Shown: positions 12,035 to 23,700 of the stretch, piece after piece
Layout: each line of letters begins with the position of its first letter
How positions within the stretch are numbered: the first letter of the stretch is position 1
Assembly (NCBI GenBank): GCA_030544215.1
Contig: JARZZO010000009.1
Span: forward strand, 55,795,129-55,859,128
Reading direction: 5' to 3'
Source of the DNA: Zantedeschia hybrid cultivar
Lineage: Eukaryota > Streptophyta > Magnoliopsida > Alismatales > Araceae
DNA: 64,000 nucleotides
The notes under the pieces: model-generated
What the model was told of the DNA's origin: nothing
The model's input: only the letters and a program-made list of their open reading frames with translations
The model's database searches: none
Translations under genes and position numbers: made by a program

Positions 12035-13190
12035 CGAATAAGTCGTATAACCCGTCCTGTTCGACCCTTATCCCGCAAATAAACCAGCCCTAAAGATGTT
12101 AGAGGCCACGAGAGAGAGAGAGAGAGAAGGGGTGTTGCGAGGGGTAGCAGTGACGCCACCACCATCCTCCTCCTCCTGTTGCTGCTGGCTATGAAACTAA
12201 ATAAAACTTCCCCCAATCTATTGCCAAACATGAGGGGTATGCTCCTTGTTGGTCAAGGCAACTCTCGTGGTAAAAATTTAGGAAATCATGCTGCACAGTC
12301 ACTTAATATGCTATTGAAAGCGATCCCTAGGTCGCTAGATAACCAGACGACTGCCTATTTAGAAGCTGCATTCCACTTTGGTAAATTGTCAAACAGGTGA
12401 TGTGCAGTTGATAAACTGCACATGAGCACTGTGTCTGACATCAAGATTTTAAGAAAAATATACCTGCAGCGGGCCGTGGAAACTAGGATGGCTGGTGGCC
12501 TGAGGAGGATGGCCAATGGTCGGTGGCTGTGGAGACGAGCAGTGCAGTGACGAAGTTGCCTAACTGTAGCTTGGAGAGGAGCAGCGACGACGGCGTTAAG
12601 GTCAGGTGGGGTGTGGAAAAGTTGGGGCTGGCGGTTGCAAGCTGGCATCCCAGCGAGGAGAAGCGGCGAGATAGCGGCGGCCGGAAGATGAGGAGCTTGG
12701 CGGTGTGGACGGGAAGCAGAACCCGGTGGTGTGGACGGGAGCCGCAGACGGTGGCAGGCTGAGCGACTGGGAGGCCCGCACCAATGGCAGGAATGGGGGA
12801 GGCAGCGGGCCGAGCGGGGGGAGGGGGCCGGTGATGGAAGCAGTAGATGGTGGTAGGTCGAGAATCCGGGTGGCCACTGCCGGCGACAGGAGCGGGGGAG
12901 GATGGCCGGCCGAGCGGGGGGAGGGGCCGGCAGTCACAACGAAAGCGGATGCCGGCGGCGCGTGGTCACAATGGATGCCGGCGAGGAGAGGATGGTGAGG
13001 GGAGCGGAGGCTAGCGCGCGGTCACAACGGATGCCGGCGGGGAGAGGATAGGGAGGGGAGCAAAGGCCGACGGGGACCACGTGAGTGGCGAGGAAGGCAG
13101 GCCGAGTGGAGAGAGCACGACGGTGGTTAGGGCGTAGGAGGGGGGAAAGAGGGATGCAGGAAAAAGAGGGCTCGGGGTGGGGAGAGTAAG
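12035..13190. other. GC-rich CACTA interior with imperfect tandem repeats, no gene seen
   Basis: An (AG)n run lies at about 12109-12127. From 12440 the DNA becomes G-rich. Units containing GGTCACAACGGATGCCGGCG recur at about 12930, 12963 and 13019, about 57 bp apart in the clearest pair. Open frames on both strands reflect base composition (Pro/Ser/Gly/Arg runs), and I recognise no domain. Confidence 0.5.
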
Positions 13191-13194
13191 AATT

Positions 13195-13525
13195 TTTGTC
13201 AACGGCTATAACTTTAGCCGTTGACAAACGACGGATATGTCCACGGCTAAAGTTTTATCCGTGGACATATATTTTTTTATCATTTTATTTTTTTCTTTTA
13301 TTGTATATGTCGACGATTTGTTCAGAGCCGTTAACATATATGCTACATATATGAACGGTTACATTACAGCCGCTGACATATAGTAGGTATATGTCTGCGG
13401 TTAATTAAACCGTCGACATATAACACAATTGTAAACAGTGATTTGTTAGCCGTCGACTAATAGTCTTTTTGTCGATAAGTATCTTTAGCCGTCCACATAT
13501 ACTCGCTGACAAAACCTATCTTCCT
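13195..13525. repeat. Right subterminal palindromic repeats of the CACTA element
   Basis: Inverted units of the same type as the left end, for example TTGTCAACGGCTATAAC / TTTAGCCGTTGACAAA at 13196-13228 and TATGTCCACGG / CCGTGGACATA at 13233-13270. They stop just before the terminal CACTA motif. Confidence 0.75.
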
Positions 13526-13532
13526 TGTAGTG

Positions 13533-13602
13533 GAAGATTCCTCTGATAGGGAGGGGGTTCCAAGAGAAAGCACCCCCCAAGCAAAGAGAAAGGTGAAAGA
13601 GT

Positions 13603-13633
<31 letters not shown>

Positions 13634-13752
13634 AAAGACCACCAAAGAAGAGGGAAGATTCCTCCGATGATAGGGAAGGGGTTCCAAGAGGAAGCACCCC
13701 CCAGGCAAAGAGAAAGGTGAAAGAGTTTTGTATATATATATATATATATATA
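13533..13752. repeat. Direct duplication with two (TA)n tracts flanking the CACTA right end
   Basis: GAAGATTCCTC...GAAAGGTGAAAGAG at about 13533-13600 recurs at about 13653-13725, each followed by a (TA)n tract (about 13602-13628 and 13731-13752). The first copy starts exactly where the CACTA ends, so the insertion sits at the edge of this duplication. Confidence 0.8.
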
Positions 13753-15448
13753 AGATGAGAGCTGGAGGCAAGAATCCCTATCTCTAGAGTTTTTTATTAG
13801 TAAAAAAATATTTTTTTATTGATCTGAAACTCAAAAAAGAATGCTACCTTTTAACGTACAGCATGCAGCACATCTGAAATAGAAAGGCTACCACATTTTG
13901 CCGCACATGGTTATCCTCAGCCCTTGGGAGTTAAATTTCATCCTCAAATGATAAAACTTAATTATAGTCATTCAATTAGGTTCACGTAAAAATATTTTAT
14001 TTAAAAACTTTAAAAAGTAATAAGAAATAAAAATATTCCAACTAATTTTTAGGGTTGTTTTGATCTCTTGAAATTTTAGTATTAATCCCAATTAAGGAGT
14101 TTAAATCCTTAAAGGTGAGGTGCATCCAAGACACCTTATAATCGGATGGTGGACTAAATCAAAGGAGACAAAATCCTCGATATCCCATGTTTTAAAAAAA
14201 AATCACTATGAACTTTTAAATATTCTAATACCTCTTTTAGGTTGTTTTAATCTCTTCATACTTGAATTTCACCATTCCATCGTGAAAGTCAATCCTAGAC
14301 CTAGGAATGTTCCCAACCCTTGGACATTTAGTTTTAGGCATTAATTAGGAGGTTAAAATCTCAATTGTTGTGTACAGTGCCTATATATATACCAAGCATG
14401 TTCTCCACGTTCCGTCATGCGCGAAACTGTTTCGTACATGCAAAAACTTAGCCATTTGATCATCTGATCGGATGGTTGTCCTTTCTCAAAATATTTTTTA
14501 ATTTTTTTTCTCACTTCCCCTCCCCTCGTCACACTCTACCCCTCCGTGAATTATGGGTGCTGAAGATGTCGCAATAGAAAATATATATTCTTTTTCTTAA
14601 AAATTTGATATTATTAATTGAGATCTAATGGCTTATTGTTTTCGTGCGACATAGTCGCACCAACTACCTCAGATGCACTGTACCATTCTTATATATATAT
14701 ATATATATATATATAGTTTTCACTTTTCCATCGTTACAATCTTTCCATATTCCATATTAGTTATGAAATTAAATATATAGTTCTACTTTTCTTTCGTTAC
14801 AATTTTTCCATATTCCATATTAGTTTTGTAACCTTTATATTTACTTTAAACTCTTTACAATCTTTTAACTCTCCCTAAAAGGTTCCTTGAGGGACTAATA
14901 AGAAATACTATAGGAGATGGTTTGTGCACACATTAGTGGAGTCATTTCGATCGTGGATAGTGAGCAAATCTTAGCCTGCATTGTTATTCCTCTTTCACTC
15001 TTTATAGTCATGCACCATGCACCACTAAAGGAAAGAAGACATGCATTCCAGGGGTAAAGAGAAGAGTGTAACTTTAAGGAGGAGAAGTAGTATTTGCTGC
15101 AGTGCCTAGCTGCAATATAACTGCAACTGTCGTCCAGTTGCAGGATACGATGGCATGGGTTTTAAGTTTCCTTGCACCCCTTTGGAATAATATAGTAGTG
15201 CCATGACATCCAATTTCACAATTAAATGACGATTGGAACTGAATATTACAGCAAATATTACACAAAGGTGTATCTATCCAAACATGGGGATGGGGGTTAA
15301 TGTTGGGCCGTTTGCCATGAATCGGCCTCAATTAGGGCAGAAGTTGCAACTAATAAAAGAAAACGTGGACAACTTGATACAATCATGATCAACACAAGAG
15401 ACTGAAATTTACAATAAAGGATGAATGCACATGGACAGATGTGTATAC
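13753..15448. other. Intergenic, AT-rich, no gene recognised
   Basis: This holds a (TA)n run at about 14690-14715 and loosely repeated strings around 14050 and 14240 (TTTTAGG-TTGTTTT-ATCTCTT). Because Copia-0 (15449-31079) inserted here, the part next to 15448 was once continuous with 31085 onward, the downstream flank of the ascorbate oxidase gene. No supported coding region. Confidence 0.5.
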
Positions 15449-15697
15449 TATTAGATAGAGATGACCATCAACTCCATGAAAATAGGAGTTTGTTGCAGTG
15501 ATAAACTTGGAGACTTGGTCTCCCACGATCCCTAACATTCCGGAGGCGGTTCCGAGGAGGGGGCGGAGATGGTTAATGGAAAAGCCTCTATAAAAAGAAA
15601 ACCAAGGTGAAGAATCTGATCTACCTAGGGTTAACCATCGGAGCCCGCTTTCCTCACTTGCTTTTTCTCTCCTCTCTCTCAAACCAAGGATTCTACA
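15449..15697 (+). repeat. Copia-0 5' LTR (249 bp)
   Basis: Starts TATTAGATAGAGATGACC and ends GATTCTACA. It differs from the 3' LTR at about a dozen sites by eye, in keeping with an older insertion. A TATAAAA-like motif (CTCTATAAAAAG) lies at about 15590. Confidence 0.9.
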
Positions 15698-15698
15698 C

Positions 15699-15711
15699 TG
15701 GTATCAGAGCG
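15699..15711 (+). promoter_or_regulatory. Copia-0 primer binding site
   Basis: TGGTATCAGAGCG begins one base after the LTR end. It is complementary to the 3' end of initiator tRNA-Met, the usual primer of plant Copia elements. Confidence 0.9.
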
Positions 15712-15715
15712 GGTT

Positions 15716-16470
15716 CTTCCGCCGCCGCTTCTGCCGCTGCTCCCCGCGATCGCCGCCCCGCCGCTTCCGCCGCTGCTCCCCGCGATCGTCGCCCCGCCGC
15801 GACCGCCGCTGCCCACTGCAGCACCGCCGCCGCCGCTACCGCCGCTGCGGCTCCCGCGACTGCACCGCCGCTGCCGCCGCAGCCTGCCGTGCCCTCGCCG
15901 CTGCAGCGCCGCCGCTGCAGCACCGACACGGCCTGCCACACCAAGCTGCAGCACCGCCGCTGCCGCTGCCGCACACCGCGGCTTCCCCCTGAGCACCGCT
16001 GCTGCGCCAAGACCCGCCGCTGCTCCCCCTCGCGCACCGCGGCTCACCCCGCGCATCGCCGCTGCTCCTGCCGCAGCAGCCCGCCGTGCTCTCGCGAACC
16101 GCCGCTGCCGTACCTCGCCCCCGCCTCGCCCCGCCGTTGCCCCGCCGCTGCAGCACCGTAGCTGCTCGCCGTTGCCGCTGCCACCGCCACAGCCCGTCGC
16201 ATCCCGCCGCACGACCGCCGCCACTGCAGCACCACCGCGAACCGCCGCCTCACGCCACTGCTCCCCGTGCCCCGCCGTTACCGCCGCTGCCGGCGCACCG
16301 CACCGCCGCTGCCCTTGCACCACAGCTGCCCGCAACCCTGCTGCCGGCGCACAGCACCGCCGCTGCCTGCACAGCACCGCCGCCGCCGCGGACACCCGCC
16401 GGCCTCCCCACGCGCCGCAGCCGGCCGCACCCACCGCTGCCGGTTCACCGCCGCATCCCATCGCATAGCA
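15716..16470 (+). repeat. CpG- and CCG/CTG-rich block in the Copia-0 leader
   Basis: About 755 bp of almost pure GCC/CTG/CCG triplet-like sequence right after the primer site. It includes a roughly 40-bp direct duplication around 15735-15815 containing CCCGCGATCG. It is open in several frames on both strands (Ala/Pro/Arg or Gly/Ala/Arg runs), as expected from composition alone, so I do not call a protein. It ends before CAGGTTGGCTTCG at about 16482. The following 420 bp to 16911 are AT-rich leader. Confidence 0.85.
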
Positions 16471-16911
16471 CACAGACCCCAGGTTGGCTTCGATACTTTC
16501 TGTTTGAAAGGTAAAAACTGATGGCTATTATTTAATTAAACCATCATCACCTATTAAAAAAAACTATAACTAGTACACCAGCATTTAATGTTAGCTTATA
16601 ATATGTCTAGCACCTACCTTTTATAAGATACGTTTGCTAGCTTCTTCACACATACAGAACCGCATAGAAATCTTCTTTGTTTCTATTTCTGCCATCATCA
16701 CTATTATAGATTTATATATGTTCGCTGGCTTTTTGCATCACACTTGGCAGAACCTGTCATAGATCCATGTGCATCTTCTTTTAATTTATGCCAAAATTGC
16801 ATGTATGTTGGGTTACGTCTGTTGTGCATAGCTAATACATACCTTTTTTAAGTTGTTTTGTCCTTATCTGTTATTGCTATACAGATCATGTGCACTTTTA
16901 TACCAATTGCA

Positions 16912-18372
16912 TGTTAGTATTAGATGGTCTCAAAGCCAATCCGATACTGTGTACATATTCAGATTATTAATAAATGGCAATAATTCATTGTGTGTAATTA
17001 ATTCGATCTGTGTTTATCGTATCACGATGAAGTCCATGAACATGTGCAATAATCTTCGGATTATGATGAGATCATAATTACGGGACCGAAGACTTATAAA
17101 CACATATTCTTAATTGTTCCTAGTCATAGGATGTTTGAGATAGGACATCAAACATCCGGATAGACTAGTATAGGTTACTTCAGCTCATATGATGAGGGTG
17201 ACTGATCCCATAAGTCACTTGTGTGGAGACACTATGCTGAACCTATAGGTGCTCATTGGTGAATGAGTTCACTGAACTGATCCGACTATGAATCGCTGGA
17301 TGGTAATCACCTCACTGTTAACCAGCTCGATTCAATTGTCACGGTTGCGTGGATGATCCTTGGACCTGAGACTCTAAAGATACCTTGTTGGTAGGTTTCT
17401 GAGCTTTGACCTTGACGAACGAATCCCTAACCATGGGATATCAATAAGTCAAGTGATCAGGTTCAGGGAAATGCCCTCGAAGGTAATTGTGTGTTCAATA
17501 CGGGATCATCCGCTCTCGGTTGTTTGAGAGAGAATGTTCCGGGAATGATGCGCTTAAAGTCCCTGGCCAAGGCGGACTCTGTAATCGATAAGGAGTTATC
17601 GGATTCAGATTAGCGGCATCTGATTCAAGTGAATCGACCAAATAGGGTTTAACAGTAAACCATGCCCTAGGTCGATTCGGGAACATTGTACGGATGAAGG
17701 ATTATATCCGCGCGCTAACCGATGACAGAAAGGTTCCAATAGAGGGTTGCGATAACCCCAGTGCCATCCAGGATCACGCGATGTTGCTTGGCATCCAACG
17801 TGATCGGCAGTCCGTCCGAATTTATTGTGGGACATTAAATTCGGCTGATTAATTGAATATAAGGATATTAATTAATTCAGTGGGTCAGTAAAGGGTTACT
17901 GGACTTAATGGGCTATTAACTGGACTGGTATTTGGGCCTAGAGGGTCACACGCAAATGGTTTTCAAGTCGATGGATAATCCGATAGGATTTCGGATAAGT
18001 CTGGGTTTTTGTGAAAAACCGCAAACTGACTTTTTATAAAAGAACGGATTCTACGTCCGGGGCCAGCAACCCTGACCTAGCCGTCATTCGTTCTTCTCCA
18101 CTTTCTCTCTCCTCTGGGCAACCGCAGCGAGCGAGGAAGCGAGGACGATCCATCGCGAGGAGAACCACGTGGATACCGCTAGAGGTCGGGCATCTGCGCG
18201 ACTTGCGGCATCGCTCCGACGGAACCGGAAAACGGACGCGGATTCGAATCCGCGCAAGGTAAATCGATCTACATCGGTTTTTGTTTTAACGACCGAAACG
18301 GGACAGATCCGATCCCGAACTTCTTTATTCCGCTGCGTTTTAGGATCGGATCCCGACACAGCGATCCCAACA
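16912..18372 (+). repeat. Copia-1 5' LTR
   Basis: Starts TGTTAGTATTAG and ends GATCCCAACA. A TATA box (TTTATAAAAGAAC) lies at 18033-18045, so transcription would start in the last roughly 300 bp, which is GC-rich. Open frames within it are duplicated in the other LTR and are not genes. Confidence 0.95.
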
Positions 18373-18373
18373 G

Positions 18374-18386
18374 TGGTATCAGAGCC
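18374..18386 (+). promoter_or_regulatory. Copia-1 primer binding site
   Basis: TGGTATCAGAGCC starts two bases after the LTR and matches the initiator tRNA-Met primer site exactly. Confidence 0.95.
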
Positions 18387-20227
18387 AGGTTCCACTGTGT
18401 TTTCGCCGTTTCGGATTCCGAAATATAATTTTCTAGTTATATTCCATGCATAATATTCGATTTTGTTTGAAGAACGATGTTCATGGGATGAATCTATAAT
18501 TAATTTGATTAATATTGTTCCTGCAAAATCAAATTTTTATGGTGTTTCTTGCGTTCTTCGTGGGACGAAGAACAAGGTCGTCTTGGTGATGTTTAGATGA
18601 TTACATGCGTTGTGATGCGTCTGGGTGAGGTTTTGGTGTGAAAAAAAAATCCTTCCTAGCCACGACCTTCACCACCTCCGGCACCGGCATGGCCTGATCG
18701 ACGGCTTCCGCCGCCTAAAGGGGCTTTCCTTCCCCTCGGAACCGACGGCTATACGCAGGATTCGGAGCCCCAAAGGAAGGGAAAACTGAGGAGGAAGCGC
18801 CGTCCGGCGCCAGCGAGGTGACCGGCGGCGGTCCGGCTCGCTCCCGACGCCGGGACGGCCGCCGGCAGCCACCCCACCCTCTTCCCCCCACGGTTCCTGC
18901 AACCAGGCGCCGCCGTAGGGGGGGGAGGAGGTGGCTCGGCTCGGGCCATGCGGCTAGGGTTTCCTAGCCGCATGGTCCGACCGGACCGGGCCGGGCTCAG
19001 ACCGGATCTGAGCCCGACGCCCCTGGCATGGACCAGGCGCCCCTGGTCCGAACCAGGGCACCCTGGTCTGAACCCCAGGCTCAGCTGGGCTGAGCCCTGG
19101 TTCGACCAGAAAGGGGGGGGGGGCTAGATCATCTTAAATTTTGGGGTTTTTTTATTTTAAATTGTTTTAAAACTTATAAAATTTCAAAATTGTCTTGAAA
19201 TTGAAGTTTTATTCAATTTAATTTTCTGGAAACTCATAACAATTTTTTATTATTATCATGATTAACAAATGTTGTTAATAGTTATGGTTAATTATTTATT
19301 TAATTGTTAAATGATTAATTAACTTTAACTTTATGATCTAATTGTTAGATTCATATGTGATAATAGTAAATAACATAAGTTAATTAATCTAATTGTTAGA
19401 TTAATTTGTGATTAGCATGGAATATTTTAGAAAGTTATATTTTGGAATTTTGATGTACATTTCATGTATGTTGACTGCTTGTTTGAATTTGATTTAAACT
19501 CGCATGTTTAAACTTAATGAAAATTTTTCGAAAATTCTATCTCCAAAATTTTGTTTGGTCCCTGGTTTTATGAAACCAAAATTATTATTATTTTCGAAAA
19601 TTTTAATTAGCCATTTGATGCGCTATTCATGTGTGGTTTGTTTAACTAAAACATATGGTGGTCATGGACGAGCATTAATTGTGGATGTGGAATGTGATTG
19701 TGTGGTTTATTGTGTATTAATAAATAGAGGTCTGCGAACCTCTCCCTCTTACATTCCATTGTACTTCTACCTTCTTCTTTGATGTAATTGCCATAAGGCT
19801 TCCTTATTTAAATTATCATGTAATTGAGAATTACGATGTAATTTGATCGAGGCGACTGCGCGCGGAACGAGGATGATCCACAACTGCTGACTAGATAAAA
19901 ATGAAGGAGTTCATTGAATCCATGGGTTTGCAGACTCATGATATAAGGTGTTATATTGTGTGTATGTGTGCGTTTGACTGTCTGGCTCAAGTCAAACCGC
20001 AGTGCCGTCCATGACCACACTAATGACATGTATATGATGCGTGTGCTTTATATTTGCTAGGTTATTAGTATTAATAAATATATTCGATATATTTAATACT
20101 ATCACCTAGGATGAGACCAAATTAAATAAGCAAAACCTTCGTTACAAACTCTAAGCCGTAGCGCGAGTCATTGAGAATGTACCGCGTGGCTCTCCATCAA
20201 TATGATTGATAGAACTTAATTCGGTGG
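18387..20227 (+). other. Copia-1 leader, first part (untranslated)
   Basis: 18650-19115 is GC-rich, with imperfect repeats of CCAGGCGCCCCTGG and CCAGGG. 19130-19500 is very AT-rich and holds short hairpins: TTAATCTAA-TTG-TTAGATTAA near 19385 and a one-mismatch version near 19333. Copia-2 has the same GC-rich then AT-rich order. No supported reading frame. Confidence 0.6.
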
Positions 20228-20546
20228 TGGCAGATACTATGTGTTTACCCGAGGTCTGCCATTAACTGATAAGAGGACTGTTGATCATGGCATAAGATGC
20301 CTTTGGATAAGAGTAGATGAACGATATAGTCATCCACGTGTTTACCCGGGAACTATGTTTCTACTTTACTCTGTCACGTATTGATGGTAAAGCTTAGACC
20401 GGGGATAATGGTCTACTGTGTTTACCCGGAACCATTAAACTTGGGAGCCGAAGTACGATCGGATATTGCAAGGAGTTGCAATTATCATGAGATGATTGCT
20501 CTGAGATAGCAGTATGATACTATGTGTTTACCCGAGGTCATACTGT
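20225..20546 (+). promoter_or_regulatory. Copia-1 leader: array of four stem-loops sharing one loop sequence
   Basis: Stems: 20228-20234/20255-20261 (TGGCAGA/TCTGCCA, extendable to 10 bp with two G:U pairs); 20323-20330/20352-20359 (GATATAGT/ACTATGTT, two wobbles); 20406-20412/20431-20437 (TAATGGT/ACCATTA); 20510-20517/20538-20545 (CAGTATGA/TCATACTG). The loops, 18-21 nt, all contain GTGTTTACCCG, and loops 1 and 4 are identical. Stems differ from one another, so this is not simple tandem duplication. Copia-2 has four hairpins at matching positions with a different shared loop. A role in genomic RNA packaging, dimerisation or Gag binding is inferred from position. Confidence 0.8.
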
Positions 20547-20726
20547 GATGCTTGGAGATTCTGATCCCCACTAGGAGACAGTCGGCGTCTCCCGTTCTGT
20601 ATATCTGAAGGTTATACAGCTCGTCGAAAATTAGTGGGAGTAAAACTAGATAATAAAAGACCATATCTTGTATTAGATAATCTGAATATCTGCTAATTAT
20701 CAATTAATTATCTCCTGTAGGCGAGA

Positions 20727-23700
20727 ATGTCGCACCACAACCCGTTGCGAGGCATACTTGATGCCAACCGTTTGACAGGCACCAATTACTCAGACTGGCT
20801 CAGAAACCTGAAGATAGTCCTCAGGTCTGAGCAGATTGCCTACGTCTTGGATACTAAACCTCCTGCTGAACCAGCAATAGATGCTCCAGAGGAGGAAATG
20901 ATAGCGTATGAGAAATGGAAGGAGGATTCCACCATGGCCCAATGCTACATGTTAGCCTCTATGAGCAATGAGTTGCAGAGGCAACATGAAGAGATGGATG
21001 CTAGATCCATCATGCTCCATTTGAAGGAGCTCTTTGGTGAGCAGAACAGAATCGAACGATATGAGATATCGAAGAATCTGTTCAAAACTCAGATGGCAGA
21101 GGGAACTTCAGTACAGAATCATGTGCTGAAGATGATTGAGTGGGTGGAGAGGCTGGATGCTCTTGGGGTTACACTTCCGAAGGAGATGCACACAGACCTT
21201 GTGTTGTCTTCACTTCCACCTTCATATGCTCAGTTCATTGTCAATTTCAACATGAACAAGATCCAGGCCACCTTAGCTGAACTGCTGAACATGTTAAAGA
21301 CTGCTGAGGGGAACCTTGTGAAGGATAAACCCCAAGTCCTAATGGTTGGTAAGACCAACAGGAAAAGACTTGCAGTCCAAGCTTTTCGAAAGAATAAGAA
21401 CAAGGTTCAAAGAAAGGCAAAGGTTGTCAAGAAAGACAAGCGTAAAAGTGCTGAGAAAGGTGATTGCTTCTACTGTCACCAGAAAGGGCATTGGAAGAGG
21501 AATTGCAAGGAATACCTCAAGGACAAGGCTCAAGGAACTGTGAAGCAGCAGGACGCTTCAGGTATCTATATGATAGATATAAACTTGTCAATAAGAGATT
21601 GTACATCATGGGTATTAGATACTGGATGTGTATCTCATATCTGCAATTCTGTGCAGGCACTGACAAGAAGGCGTAAGCTGAGGACCGGCGAGGTGGAGCT
21701 GAGACTAGGTAACGGCGCAAGAGTTGCGGCGATCGCTGTGGGGACAGTGGAGCTCAAGCTACCATCCGGAGACACGTTTTTATTAGATGAATGTTATTAT
21801 GTACCTAGCATAATAAGGAACATCATTTCTATTTCATGTTTAGATAGAATTGGATACAATTTAAATTTTGGGAACAATAGTTGTTCAATTTATTTCAGAA
21901 ATAAATTAATAGCTTCTGCTATTTTGTCCAATGGATTGTATCTATTGAATGTGTCTCATGATAATTTACATATCGGTTCTTCGATTAAGAGAAGTAAGTA
22001 TGAAATGAACAAAGCCTACTTGTGGCATTGTAGACTAGGACACATTGGTGAAAACAGACTCCAAAGGTTGCATAAAGATGGATATTTGGATCAATTTGAT
22101 TATGAATCATATGCAACCTGTGAGTCATGTTTAATGGGTAAAATGGCTAAGTCTCCATTTAGTGGAACTGGAGAACGAGCCAAAAGCATATTAGAACTCA
22201 TACATTCAGATGTATGTGGTCCTATGTCAACCCAAGCCATTGGTGGTTTCTCATACTTCATTACATTCACTGATGATTACTCAAGGTTTGGATATGTATA
22301 TTTATTGAAATATTAATCTGAAGCCTTTGAGAAATTCAGAGAATTTAAGAATGAAGTAGAAAAACAAACAGGAAAGAGCATAAAAACCATCCGATCTGAT
22401 CGGGGTGGTGAATACTTGAGTACTGAGTTCATTAAATACTTAAAGGATAATGGTCTATTTTCTCAGCTTACACCTCCTTATACACCTCAGATGAATGGTG
22501 TATCAGAAAGGAGAAATCGCACATTATTGGAAATGGTGCGATCCATGATGAGCATGTCCAAATTATCAGTGTCCTTATGGGGATATGCACTTAGCTCGGC
22601 TATGTATATCCTGAATAAGGTACCCAGTAAATCTGTTGAGACCACTCCATATGAGATATGGAATGGAAGGAAACCAGACCTTAAACATGTTAAAGTCTGG
22701 AGATGTCCTGCTCATGTTAAAAGACATGACGCAAATAAACTGGAATCAAGAACTGACAAATGCAGATTTGTGAGATATCCAAAGGAAACTTATGGATATT
22801 ACTTTTATCATCCTGGCGAACAAAAGGTGTTTGTGGCCAGGAGAGCTGTCTTTCTGGAAGAAGATTATGTTCTCCAGAAGGACAGTGGGAGTAAAGTAAT
22901 TCTGGAAGAAGTTCCAGACCCACAAACTGGCAATGGTTCATCAGATGAACCGTTAGTTTCTGAACCTGTTCAAAATGATACACAGGAACCTCGTAGGTCT
23001 GAAAGAGTACCTAAACCACCAGAAAGATATGTGGGACATATTAATTTGGATGGTTCAAGGATATTCTATAATGAGGATGATGATCCCAAGACGTACCAGG
23101 AGGCCATTGAAAGTCCAGAGGCCGGGAAATGGTGGGAAGCCATTAATTCTGAAATACAGTCCATGTACATCAACCAAGTTTGGAACTTGGTGGATTTACC
23201 CGATGGTATAGTACCTATCGGCTGCAAATGGATCTTTAAAAGAAAGATCGGTGCAGATGGACGTATTGAGACTTATAAGGCAAGATTAGTGGCAAAAGGC
23301 TATCGTCAAAGACAAGGTGTTGACTATGACGAAACATTTTCGCCCGTTGCTATGATTAAGTCCATCAGAATTCTTCTCGCCATTGCTGCCTACCATGATT
23401 ATGAAATCTGGCAGATGGATATGAAGACTGCCTTCCTCAATGGAAACCTTGAGGAGGAGGTGTATATGATACAACCAGAAGGATTCACATCCAAAGAATC
23501 TCCAGACATGGTATGCAAGTTGCAGAGGTCCATTTATGGACTGAAGCAAGCATCCCGAAGCTGGAACATAAGATTTGATGAGGCGATCAAATCTTATGGC
23601 TTCATTAAGAATGAAGATGAGCCCTGTGTATACAAGAAAAACAGTGGGAGCGCAATCACATTTCTGGTTCTTTACGTTGACGACATCCTACTCATTGGGA

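Larger units (their letters stand above)
2618..13532 (-). mobile_element. CACTA (En/Spm) DNA transposon, about 10.9 kb
   Basis: The left end starts CACTATAAGGAAAA, and the right end, read inward on the minus strand, starts CACTACAAGGAAG. Subterminal palindromes built on GTCAACGGCT / AGCCGTTGAC lie inside both ends. Two genes on the minus strand match the usual CACTA pair, TNP2-type transposase and Transposase_24-type protein, both broken. The 3-bp target duplication expected for CACTA is not seen (GTG at 2615-2617, GAA at 13533-13535), so the two ends may not come from one intact insertion. Several secondary repeats lie between 8.7 and 13.2 kb. Confidence 0.85.

Noticed and set aside
12602..13227. 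Open frames with Pro/Ser-rich products in the GC-rich CACTA interior
   Set aside because: Overlapping frames on both strands, imperfect tandem repeats and no domain; best explained by composition.
15679..16473. 264-codon open frame on the minus strand, and a 184-codon frame on the plus strand
   Set aside because: Both are Gly/Ala/Arg/Pro runs caused by CCG/CTG-rich DNA in the Copia-0 leader; no domain.
18011..18453. Small open frames around the Copia-1 LTR end, repeated at 25773-26226
   Set aside because: They lie in the LTRs and are therefore duplicated with them; no protein features.
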